Below, piece by piece: positions 6,193 through 13,854 of a DNA stretch of 29,312 bases. Each line of letters begins with the position of its first letter. Position 1 is the stretch's first letter. The position numbers and the translations under genes were made by a program. The notes beneath the pieces were generated by a model that was not told where the DNA came from, did no database searches, and saw only the letters and a list, made by a program, of their open reading frames with translations. The stretch is from JADJNW01 sp964526645 (GTDB taxonomy: Bacteria > Bacteroidota > Bacteroidia > Chitinophagales > Saprospiraceae), in contig CAZGJN010000047.1 in NCBI GenBank assembly GCA_964526645.1, positions 1 through 29,312 of the forward strand, in the 5' to 3' direction.

Positions 6193-8853
6193 ATGAAAAG
6201 GTGCATCTTGGCACTATGTTTGGGAATTCTTTTTTGCTGGGGTAAAAATCTACAGGCGCAGCATCTACTGGAGCAAAAAGTCAGTATCCAGGTTGAAAAT
6301 GTTTTGCTTGAGGAAGCCTTGTTTCAACTCATGGACCGCCATGCAGTGCAACTTTCCTTCAGTTCAGAAATCTTACCCCAAAAAACAATCACCCTCGCCC
6401 TTAAAAATGAACAACTACGCACGGTACTGGAACTACTACTAAGAAACACAAGTATTTCTTATAAGCTGATCGAAAACCAAATTGTGCTGTACAAACTTCC
6501 GCCACCAGAGCGCAAATTCACGATCAGCGGCTTTGTGGAAGACAAAGAAAGCGGCGAAAAGCTGATAGCTGCTACGATCATAGAAAAAAAAAGCGGAAAA
6601 GGCGTAGTAACCAATGAGTATGGTTTTTTCAGTATCACACTGCCTGCCGGAGAAGCGACATTAACCGCACTATACCTGGGGTACGAAGCGCAAGACTACA
6701 CTTTCAACCTAAACAGTAACCAACGCCTGGCTATTAGCTTGCAATCCTCCCTAACCTTGCCGCTGATTGAAGTAATCGCAAGAGACTCCATCACAAAAGG
6801 ATTAAAATCCGGTATCAGTACTGATTTTGTCAACCTGAAAGATATAAAAAAATTGCCAACACTGGGCGGCGAGCCTGATATTATTCGCCTCACGCATTTA
6901 ATGCCAGGTATTCAAACAGGAACTGACGGCATTGGTGGCATCCATGTGCGCGGCGGCAATTCAGAACACAATTTGGTATTGATAGATGGTGTGCCCGTGT
7001 ACAATATCTCTCATGCAGCCGGTTTATTTTCGATTTTCAATACGAGCGCTATCCGAAGTGCCCAATTGCTCAAAAGCGGCTTTCCCGCTCGTTATGGCGG
7101 TCGGCTGGCATCTGTACTCGATATTCAAACGAAAGAAGGCAATCTTCATCAATTTAATGGCGAATTAGAGGGTGGACTGCTCACTGGGCGTATCTTACTG
7201 GAGGGGCCTATTATAAGCGAAAAAAGCTCGTTTTTGGTGTCCGCCAGACATTCTTTTCTCGACTGGTATATCCAGCCCTTCTCCAGAAAACAGAAACTTG
7301 ATAAAGGACAACAAGGCGAAACAAGCTATCGCTTTTATGATATTAATGCCAAACTTCATTATATTTTTTCTGAAAAAGATAAAGTTTATCTAAGCCTTTA
7401 CCACGGCGACGATTCATTTTCAAATGATGGATTTCGTGCCGATAGTATCGCTGTTTATAGTACCTACCGGGAGGATACCCTTTGGTACCGCTATGATCAG
7501 GCGTATGAGGAAACTTTCAATTGGGGAAATACCGTAGCGGCATTCAGATGGAATCATCTTTTTGGGCATAAACTTTTTGCTAACACAACATTCACCTATA
7601 GTAAATTAAGTACAGGAATATCATTTGGCAGAGTAGATTCTTTAGTGCTGCTGAATAACTTGCAAACCATCGGAAAAGCTTTAGATTTTGGGAGCTACCG
7701 CTCCAGCATCGAAGATATAGGCGCTAAAGTTGATTTCGACTGGTTGCTATCTCCTGTGCATAGTATCCAATTTGGGGCAGGGCTGACAAGGCATCAATTC
7801 AATCCTGGTGCCCTCAACTATGATGAGTCATTTCCAAATTTTAATACAGGCGGTACGCAATCAAATGATCCGATTGCTTCTTTAGAATATAATACCTATC
7901 TGGAAGATAATATCACGATTGCCAATGCTTTATCTATTAATGTAGGGCTCCATGCAGCGCAACTATGGGTACAAAATAAACAATATAACTCTTTGCAGCC
8001 GCGGTTTTCACTTTATTGGTCGGCGAGCAAAAAGGTAGGAATCAGAGCCTCCTATGGCAAAATGGTTCAGTTTCTTCACCTGCTATCCAATTCCAGTATC
8101 GGATTGCCTACAGATCTCTGGGTGCCTGCCACTGCCAATGTGAAGCCTCAAAGCGCCTGGCAAACTTCTTTGGGTTTTGATTTTAATACAAAAAAAATGG
8201 ACTTTGGCGTAGAGGCTTATTACAAAAAAATGGAAAACTTGCTGAATTATTCAGAAGGCGCTTTGTTTCTAAACGATTGGGAGGAAAACGTGACATCGGG
8301 CGAGGGCGAGGCGTATGGGATAGAGTTTTTGATGAAAAAAAACATTGGCAAAACCACAGGCTGGCTGGCTTATACCCTTTCCTGGTCAAATCGCCAGTTT
8401 GATTTGGTCAACCTTGGCAATCCTTTTCCTTTCCGATTTGATCGTCGGCATGATTTAAAAATTGTATTTCAACACGCCATTTTTGATTGGTGGCGTATTT
8501 CTGCCAACTGGATTTTAAGTTCGGGGTTTGCTTATAGCCTCCCACAAGAGGAATTTATTTACCCAAGCAGTAGTGGCGGTACACCGGTTATCAATTTTGG
8601 TGCTAAAAATAGCTTCCGAATGCCGTACTACCACCGGTTTGATTTGAATATGAATTTTAGCTTCGAATCATACAGCTTGCTACACACTTTTAATATTGGG
8701 GTGTATAATATTTATAATCGCGCAAATCCATTATATTATGATATACGCACTAATTTTATAAATGATAATGATACATTAAAAGAAGTAAGAGAATATGTAC
8801 AAGTAACCCTATTGCCCATTTTGCCATCAGTGAACTATTCCATTCGTTTTTGA
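6193..8853 (+). CDS. TonB-dependent outer-membrane receptor with STN signalling domain
   Basis: Ligand-gated outer-membrane importer of the FecA/transducer type, 886 residues from ATG 6193. Order: signal peptide (1-23, MKRCILALCL, cut after QAQ), STN domain (about 24-103) that can talk to FecR, a carboxypeptidase-regulatory-like beta-sandwich (about 109-186), a plug with HVRGGNSEHNLVLIDGVPVY (251-270) and ARYGGRLASVLDIQTKEG (299-316), then a 22-strand-type barrel to a C-terminal Phe. TTG 6124 would add 23 residues ahead of the signal peptide; the ATG gives a normal signal peptide and leaves the putative -7 box outside the gene. With the sigma and FecR genes upstream, it likely reports ligand binding inward. 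The ligand (siderophore, oligosaccharide or peptide) cannot be read from sequence. Confidence 0.93.
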   Translation: MKRCILALCLGILFCWGKNLQAQHLLEQKVSIQVENVLLEEALFQLMDRHAVQLSFSSEILPQKTITLALKNEQLRTVLELLLRNTSISYKLIENQIVLYKLPPPERKFTISGFVEDKESGEKLIAATIIEKKSGKGVVTNEYGFFSITLPAGEATLTALYLGYEAQDYTFNLNSNQRLAISLQSSLTLPLIEVIARDSITKGLKSGISTDFVNLKDIKKLPTLGGEPDIIRLTHLMPGIQTGTDGIGGIHVRGGNSEHNLVLIDGVPVYNISHAAGLFSIFNTSAIRSAQLLKSGFPARYGGRLASVLDIQTKEGNLHQFNGELEGGLLTGRILLEGPIISEKSSFLVSARHSFLDWYIQPFSRKQKLDKGQQGETSYRFYDINAKLHYIFSEKDKVYLSLYHGDDSFSNDGFRADSIAVYSTYREDTLWYRYDQAYEETFNWGNTVAAFRWNHLFGHKLFANTTFTYSKLSTGISFGRVDSLVLLNNLQTIGKALDFGSYRSSIEDIGAKVDFDWLLSPVHSIQFGAGLTRHQFNPGALNYDESFPNFNTGGTQSNDPIASLEYNTYLEDNITIANALSINVGLHAAQLWVQNKQYNSLQPRFSLYWSASKKVGIRASYGKMVQFLHLLSNSSIGLPTDLWVPATANVKPQSAWQTSLGFDFNTKKMDFGVEAYYKKMENLLNYSEGALFLNDWEENVTSGEGEAYGIEFLMKKNIGKTTGWLAYTLSWSNRQFDLVNLGNPFPFRFDRRHDLKIVFQHAIFDWWRISANWILSSGFAYSLPQEEFIYPSSSGGTPVINFGAKNSFRMPYYHRFDLNMNFSFESYSLLHTFNIGVYNIYNRANPLYYDIRTNFINDNDTLKEVREYVQVTLLPILPSVNYSIRF

Positions 8854-8871
8854 TTATACTAAAAAGTAGCG

Positions 8872-9798
8872 ATGAAACTTTATTTTTGGTTTGTTTTCTG
8901 CTTGCTCATTTTTGCAATCGCTTGTGAGCGCCCCGTTGATCTCAACATCGAAGCGCCCAGCCAAAAGCTGGTGGTCATCAGCAATTTTAGCCCAACCCAG
9001 GCATTGCAGGTGGAAGTGTCGCAAGCACGCTCTGTGCTCAATACAGAACAGCCCAATTACATCAAAAACGCAGTGGTAGATGTGTATGAAAACGCGGAGT
9101 TTATGGAGCGACTTCAATTAATTAATACCGATCCGGAGTCTCCACCTTATTACGCGTCCAAATATTTTGTACCAAAAGAAAAAACACTGTACACCATTCA
9201 AGTAGAAGCACCTGGTTTTGAGTCCGTTAGGGCAGAAAGTAGCATCCCACAGCGAATTGATATTGAGCGGCTCACGATTTCAGAAGTAAATGCTTTCTTT
9301 GAAAAAAATAATCATCTAATTTATACTTTTAGGGTAGCCATTAACTTTAAAGACCCAAAAGAAGAGGAAAATTATTATCACTTAAATTTTTATCAGCAAG
9401 TATTGAAATATGAAGTGACTCAAAATGATACTCTGATCACCGGAAGCTACTTCAGGAGGGTGGAATTCAGCCCAGAAACTGACAATAACTCTTTTATTGC
9501 TTATTTTGATGGGGGAACACTCTTTGAAGATAAGCCTTTCAATGGAAAGTTTATTACTTATTCATTCCAATCAAAAAGCTATATTTATACAGATAAAGAG
9601 TTATTAGGTGATATGTTTGTTGAATTACGCACTACTTCCAAAGAATACTATTTATTTCACAATTCCCTCAGCCGCCAACAAACCAGTCCTAGTGGTCCAT
9701 TCACAGAACCTGTCATTATTTTTAACAATATCCAGAATGGCAGTGGTATTTTTGCAGGGTACAACTTTACCGTCAGTTCTGCACCAGTGCGTCGTTAA
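8872..9798 (+). CDS. DUF4249 family outer-membrane lipoprotein
   Basis: A 308-residue predicted lipoprotein. The N-terminus MKLYFWFVFCLLIFAIACE is a signal peptide ending in a lipobox-like AIAC, with Cys18 as the lipidated residue. The mature start (ERPVDLNI, then KLVVISNFSP) and overall length match DUF4249 proteins, which in Bacteroidota are commonly encoded just after STN-containing TonB receptors. Residues about 30-115 look like an extracellular beta-sandwich; the rest is mixed beta. It begins 18 nt after the receptor stop, so the two are very probably cotranscribed and form a surface complex, by analogy with SusC/SusD pairs. Biochemical function is unknown. The family call rests on sequence character and position. 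Confidence 0.83.
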   Translation: MKLYFWFVFCLLIFAIACERPVDLNIEAPSQKLVVISNFSPTQALQVEVSQARSVLNTEQPNYIKNAVVDVYENAEFMERLQLINTDPESPPYYASKYFVPKEKTLYTIQVEAPGFESVRAESSIPQRIDIERLTISEVNAFFEKNNHLIYTFRVAINFKDPKEEENYYHLNFYQQVLKYEVTQNDTLITGSYFRRVEFSPETDNNSFIAYFDGGTLFEDKPFNGKFITYSFQSKSYIYTDKELLGDMFVELRTTSKEYYLFHNSLSRQQTSPSGPFTEPVIIFNNIQNGSGIFAGYNFTVSSAPVRR

Positions 9799-10079
9799 AA
9801 TGTTAAGTTAGTATTCCAACCTTCCACGACACAGCCGCCGTCTATTGTTTCGAAGCCTTTATGCGACTTTTTTTGGGTTGTGCTTTAAAATGTTTTTTAG
9901 ATAGAAGATATACAATTTTTTTTCAAAAAAAATCGCGCCTGGAATAGGGGCTACACCAATAGTTGGTGTCTTTATCTATGTCTTACAAAACGGGAAACTA
10001 AAAGGCCTTTAAAAATCAAACTATTATTTTAAGAATAAGATCGAAAACAATCTATTCACTTATTAAAAAAATATCACTT
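9799..10079. promoter_or_regulatory. A/T-rich spacer with two palindromes before the Crp/Fnr gene
   Basis: This 281-nt gap has no plausible ORF. It holds a perfect 7-bp inverted repeat, ACACCAA-TAG-TTGGTGT (9953-9969), 110 nt before the Crp/Fnr start, and an A/T-only palindrome (A, eight T, C, eight A, T) at 9915-9933. The first is a candidate operator, possibly for the regulator itself. No T-run follows it, so it is not a standard terminator. The second may simply be a homopolymer coincidence. I see no clean terminator for the DUF4249 gene. Confidence 0.4.
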
Positions 10080-10760
10080 ATGACAGGAGAAGCAAAGGCA
10101 TCGTTTTTGTCCCAATTCCCACTCTTCAGCCCATTGAGAGACGAAGAAAAAGCCCAATTATCTGGAATGATAGAATACAAAACGAAGCCGCGTTATAGTT
10201 TTATTTATTTGCCTGACGAACCATCTGATACCATTTTTTTCTTAGCAAAAGGACTTGTAAAAATCGGTACACACTCCAGCGATGGCAAAGAGGTGATCAA
10301 AGCACTCATGCACCCAATGGCGATGTTTGGTGAGCTTGGCTTGGTAGGTGAAACCAATCGCCAGGAGTTTGCTCAGGCTCTGAGGGAAGACGTACATCTG
10401 TACACACTGAAAGTGGAAGCTTTCAAAGTTTTTATGCAAACTAATTTTGAACTTTGTAGTAATATTATCCACTTATTTGGTAAAAGACTCATTAAAGCAG
10501 AAAATAAGCTGGAATCTCTAATTTTCAAAGATGCTCGCACGCGTATTATCGAGTTCATAAAAGAAGCCGTAGATAAGCAAGGCCGGCGCATCGGCTATGA
10601 AATGTTGCTCAAACACTCCCTTACCCATCAAGATATTGCCAATATCACTTGTACTTCACGCCAAACTGTGACTTTGGTACTCAACGAATTAAAAAAATCG
10701 GATTTGATTTATTTTAACAGGGGTAAAATTTTGGTGCGCGATATGGCAAAATTGGAATAA
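10080..10760 (+). CDS. Crp/Fnr family transcriptional regulator
   Basis: A 226-residue DNA-binding regulator. The N-terminal cyclic-nucleotide-binding-like beta roll spans about 12-120, with the phosphate-cassette-like GELGLVG at 84-90. A long dimerisation helix follows (about 122-160), then a winged helix with HTH LTHQDIANITCTSRQTVTLV (181-200). In E. coli Crp the cassette ends in Arg-Ser, which bind cAMP; here the equivalent pair appears to be Arg94-Gln95, so cAMP may not be the ligand. There are only two cysteines (126 and 191) and no N-terminal cluster, so it is not an Fe-S Fnr. Its ligand and targets are unknown. It faces the DUF1080 gene, with 26 nt between the stops. Confidence 0.92.
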   Translation: MTGEAKASFLSQFPLFSPLRDEEKAQLSGMIEYKTKPRYSFIYLPDEPSDTIFFLAKGLVKIGTHSSDGKEVIKALMHPMAMFGELGLVGETNRQEFAQALREDVHLYTLKVEAFKVFMQTNFELCSNIIHLFGKRLIKAENKLESLIFKDARTRIIEFIKEAVDKQGRRIGYEMLLKHSLTHQDIANITCTSRQTVTLVLNELKKSDLIYFNRGKILVRDMAKLE

Positions 10761-10786
10761 TATCATTTTAAATTGATAGTATCTTA

Positions 10787-11491
10787 TCACTGTTTATTCA
10801 TTTTTTTAATCGGAGTTAATGAAATTTTTCGGAATTCAACTATCGTACCCTCTGCTTGCAGTCCAATTTGACCTTCATTAGCCGTGCAATTAAAACCATA
10901 ATTAACTAAATCGCCATTTAGCCAAACTTTAATTTCCGTATTAAAACATTCAATTATCATCGTATTCCATGCTCCGATGGGTTTTTCAGCCTTATCGGTC
11001 AGCTTGACAATCCGGCGCTCTTTTCCTTCTGTGATGCCCCAGTTTTCTTTCAGCCCACGCCTTTTCTCCATGTCTGGCACAGCAATATCCTCTGCTATAC
11101 ACCAAAAATCACCCGCATTTCCATGCATGAGCTGTACTTCTAGCGATTTTGGAAACATACTGTACAAGGCACGCGGCGTGGATGCATGCACCAGTACGCC
11201 ACCATTGCCTGGTTGGCCAGGGAAACGATATTCTACCTCCAAGCGATAGTTTTGATAAATGGCATCCGTTATTATATGTCCTTGAGGTACACCGAGGCTG
11301 ACTAAAAGGTTATTCTTTACAATAAAAGGGCTGGGTGCATGGGTATCCTTATCCATCTCGGGTACATCCACATGCCAGCCACTCAGATCTTTGCCATTAA
11401 AAAGGCTTTGTGACTTAGTAAAAAACAGAAAATTTGATTTGCAGGCTGTAATAACTAACCCAATCGTCAATAAAACAGCAATTTTTTTCAT
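10787..11491 (-). CDS. DUF1080 (3-keto-disaccharide hydrolase-like) lipoprotein
   Basis: A 234-residue lipoprotein: signal peptide with lipobox ITAC (Cys17), then a DUF1080 concanavalin-like beta-sandwich. Family marks are LFNGKDLSGWHV (30-41), a YRLEVEYRFPG strand, GNGGVLVHA, a LEVQLMHGNAGDFW segment and the late WNTMIIECF and VWLNGDLVNYG strands. Some DUF1080 proteins hydrolyse 3-keto-glycosides in the periplasm or at the cell surface; others have only predicted glycan roles, so the substrate is uncertain. It is the second gene of a minus-strand pair, 13 nt after the helical-repeat gene, and no carbohydrate-utilisation genes flank it. Confidence 0.88.
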   Translation of the reverse strand: MKKIAVLLTIGLVITACKSNFLFFTKSQSLFNGKDLSGWHVDVPEMDKDTHAPSPFIVKNNLLVSLGVPQGHIITDAIYQNYRLEVEYRFPGQPGNGGVLVHASTPRALYSMFPKSLEVQLMHGNAGDFWCIAEDIAVPDMEKRRGLKENWGITEGKERRIVKLTDKAEKPIGAWNTMIIECFNTEIKVWLNGDLVNYGFNCTANEGQIGLQAEGTIVEFRKISLTPIKKMNKQ

Positions 11492-11504
11492 TCTGTATTA
11501 TATT

Positions 11505-13079
11505 TTATGGTTCAACCCTTTGCGATGAGGTAATATTTTTCAACTTTATATCTTTTACCAAAACATTATTAAGGTGGCTCTCTATCCATGTAGGAATATC
11601 AAGGTAAATTAAAGCTTTCTGCTCATAAGAACTCCCTGAAACACTGCCAATTTGGGTTTTAAATTTTTCAAAGGCAACTTTTATTTTATCTGGTGTAAGT
11701 GGGAGCAATTTTTTAATAAAATTCAATGTCATTTTTTGTACCTGACTTACATCCTTAGCCTTTGCAAAAGCACGTTGCAAGGAAGGAATACGATAGGATA
11801 GCAAATCGTAGTTGCCCATTTCATAATGGCAAATAAGGTATAACAACTGTGCATTATGATGCAGATCCTCCCTTAAATAGCTGTGTTTGAGTAAAATGAT
11901 CTGGTTGAGATACTCCAATGCTTTATCAAATTGACCGCAGCCAAAGTACAAATAAGCAAATTTGTAATAAAATAGTAATACTCTGTGAATATCAGAATAT
12001 TTTTTGTACTTGGGTATAGATTTCTGTATATCTTTACTATAAATAATTCCACTTTTGTAATCACCCGTCAGCAAGAAAAAATTGAGCCGCGAAAGAGACA
12101 AATAAACAAAAGCGACAGTTTGAGAGTTGGTATTCAATTGGCTACGAATCGAATATTCAAAGGCTTCAAATGTTTTTAAATAATGAACATACAAATCTGT
12201 ATTTTTTGTAAAATAAAGAAAAACAAGTAAATAGTATAAACCTCTCATATATAAATCTGGATCTTTTTCTTTCATTTGAGGCGATTCTTCGAATAAATCA
12301 ATCCACTTCATCGAATAAGTGCAGCAAGCTTCAAAATCTAATAGAATATAATAATACCACATGTAAGATTGAAAAAGATTGGAACGCTCAAAAAAGGTAA
12401 GCGTAGGTTGAAGTTCCAATTGTATAGGAGGCATATTGCTTTCAAAAAAAGCAGTAGCTGCGGCCGCATCTTGTTCGTTGCGTGCATGCCCTCGCTCAAT
12501 ATAATAACCGTGTACTTCTATATTAAAATTAAACAATAGACTACTGGAAAGTGTAATGTAGCTACGTCTTTTTGATTCTGCCAGGAGGTTTTCCATTTTG
12601 CCCTTTATGCGGCGGCTACGCGTGATATGGCGTGCTTCGATGAGTTTTTCAAACTCCAAAATTTCCAGATGCAAAATATCTTGATGGTGCTCAATGGCGA
12701 TTAGTTTAATGCGTTCCAGCATGCGCAGCGCCTGCATGTACATCCCTTTTCCGTACAAAATTCGGGCAAAATCGAGTTGCTCCCGGATCTCTATATCTAT
12801 ATTTTTTTGGATATAAATAAGCCGCAGACTAATTAAAATTTGCTTGTGCAAATGACGCTTAAGATTTGCCAAATGCTGTTTTTGCACGCCCCGTAGCTTT
12901 TCTAACAATATTTTTTCGTCATATTCAGCTAATTTGTCCAATGCATCAAATAGCTGCAAGAATTTTTTCAACTCACCGCTACTCGATGAACGATTGGCAT
13001 ATAAGCGAAAATTGCGTTTTTCGGCTTTTGTCAAAGATTTTATGAGAGAATGTAACTGGTCTTTTTGTATGTTAGCCAT
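11505..13079 (-). CDS. Uncharacterised helical-repeat (TPR-like) protein
   Basis: A 524-residue protein I do not recognise by function. It has no signal peptide or membrane segment, so it should be cytosolic. The N-terminus (MANIQKDQLHSLIKSLTKAEKRNF) and the first 110 residues are rich in Lys, Arg and Leu and predicted helical. The remainder is built of amphipathic helix pairs with aromatic and small residues spaced as in tetratricopeptide repeats, for example YLYFGCGQFDKALEYLNQI. Proteins of this look occur in Bacteroidota, mostly annotated hypothetical, and probably act as protein-interaction scaffolds. It leads a two-gene unit with the DUF1080 lipoprotein and is divergent from the PII gene across 214 nt. 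Gene reality is secure from length and composition; function is unknown. Confidence 0.8.
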   Translation of the reverse strand: MANIQKDQLHSLIKSLTKAEKRNFRLYANRSSSSGELKKFLQLFDALDKLAEYDEKILLEKLRGVQKQHLANLKRHLHKQILISLRLIYIQKNIDIEIREQLDFARILYGKGMYMQALRMLERIKLIAIEHHQDILHLEILEFEKLIEARHITRSRRIKGKMENLLAESKRRSYITLSSSLLFNFNIEVHGYYIERGHARNEQDAAAATAFFESNMPPIQLELQPTLTFFERSNLFQSYMWYYYILLDFEACCTYSMKWIDLFEESPQMKEKDPDLYMRGLYYLLVFLYFTKNTDLYVHYLKTFEAFEYSIRSQLNTNSQTVAFVYLSLSRLNFFLLTGDYKSGIIYSKDIQKSIPKYKKYSDIHRVLLFYYKFAYLYFGCGQFDKALEYLNQIILLKHSYLREDLHHNAQLLYLICHYEMGNYDLLSYRIPSLQRAFAKAKDVSQVQKMTLNFIKKLLPLTPDKIKVAFEKFKTQIGSVSGSSYEQKALIYLDIPTWIESHLNNVLVKDIKLKNITSSQRVEP

Positions 13080-13170
13080 AACAAAGGTGATTATCGAAAA
13101 GCATTAATAATCAATATTTTAAGTTATTTTTTCGCATTTTGAATATCACACCATCGAATAAACTTAAGTA

Positions 13171-13200
13171 TTGACGGATTACTAAATACGCCTACTTTTG
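13171..13200 (+). promoter_or_regulatory. Bacteroidota-type promoter for the glnK-amt cluster
   Basis: A TTG at 13171-13173 (in TATTGAC) is separated by 19 nt from TACTTTTG at 13193-13200. The latter is an exact TAnnTTTG -7 box, and the spacing fits the -33/-7 arrangement known for this phylum. Transcription would begin near 13207, leaving a leader of about 85 nt before the PII gene. A small palindrome, TGTCT-GCA-AGACA (13199-13211), sits at the expected start point and could bind a regulator. This is the best-formed promoter in the window. Confidence 0.6.
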
Positions 13201-13293
13201 TCTGCAAGACAGCAAGAGACTTAATAAGACAACTATTGATGTATTTGGTACCAATATTTTTCAATTTCAAGTTCATTATCAAAATTAGTAAAA

Positions 13294-13632
13294 ATGAAGA
13301 AGATAGAAGCGATAATTCGGCTCTCTCGATTTGAGAAAGTACGCGACGCGCTGGCTGAAATTGGTGTCAACTTCTTTACACTCACGGATGTGAAAGGATT
13401 TGGCCTACAAAAAGGAGAAAAGCTGGTGTACCGTGGCAGTTCGTATGACACGGACTTCATTGCGAGATTACAATTAGATATTCTGACGACAACAGACCGT
13501 GTAGATGACATTATTGCCGCTATTACAAAATCCGGTAGAACCGGCGAAATCGGTGATGGTAAAATCATCGTGTATGATGTCGAAAATGTTGTACGCATTC
13601 GCACTGGTCAGGTTGGTTCAGAGGCTATTTAA
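13294..13632 (+). CDS. glnK: PII family nitrogen regulatory protein (GlnB/GlnK)
   Basis: A 112-residue PII protein, a homotrimer that senses ATP/ADP and 2-oxoglutarate and controls nitrogen uptake and assimilation; GlnK members plug the ammonium channel AmtB. It aligns end to end with E. coli GlnB without gaps. MKKIEAII opens the first strand; the T-loop region GFGLQKGEKLVYRGSSY keeps Gln39, Lys40 and Tyr51 (the uridylylation site in proteobacteria), with Leu38 in place of Arg38. TGEIGDGKI (83-91) and VVRIRTG (99-105) supply nucleotide-binding residues. The next gene is amt, the classic glnK-amtB pairing, which supports the GlnK name. Whether Tyr51 is modified here is unknown; no GlnD is visible in the window. 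Confidence 0.96.
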   Translation: MKKIEAIIRLSRFEKVRDALAEIGVNFFTLTDVKGFGLQKGEKLVYRGSSYDTDFIARLQLDILTTTDRVDDIIAAITKSGRTGEIGDGKIIVYDVENVVRIRTGQVGSEAI

Positions 13633-13693
13633 TTATTAAACATTTTAATTTGATTAAAGAGACACTATTTAATATTTTTATTAAACAAACAAA

Positions 13694-13708
13694 GGCATCC
13701 AAGATGCC
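13694..13708. repeat. Short perfect hairpin in the glnK-amt spacer
   Basis: GGCATC-CAA-GATGCC is a perfect 6-bp inverted repeat in the 222-nt spacer between the PII and ammonium transporter genes. No T-run follows, so it is not a classic terminator. It could set the relative expression of the two genes or bind a regulator. It is short enough to occur by chance. Confidence 0.35.
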
Positions 13709-13854
13709 AATAGGGATTCTCCCACATTATTTTGTAGAAATAGTTCTCGCCTTAACCATTTTCCAAGTTATTTGCTCAATTATAAATTCTATTTCTCTTC
13801 GGGCACAGCGACTTGATCAGAAGTATATGGTTTCATTCAAAAACGGAAAATACA

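Noticed and set aside
9915..9933. A/T-only palindrome (eight T, C, eight A) as a bidirectional terminator
   Set aside because: It lacks any G/C in the stem and can arise from adjacent homopolymers; not called as a terminator.
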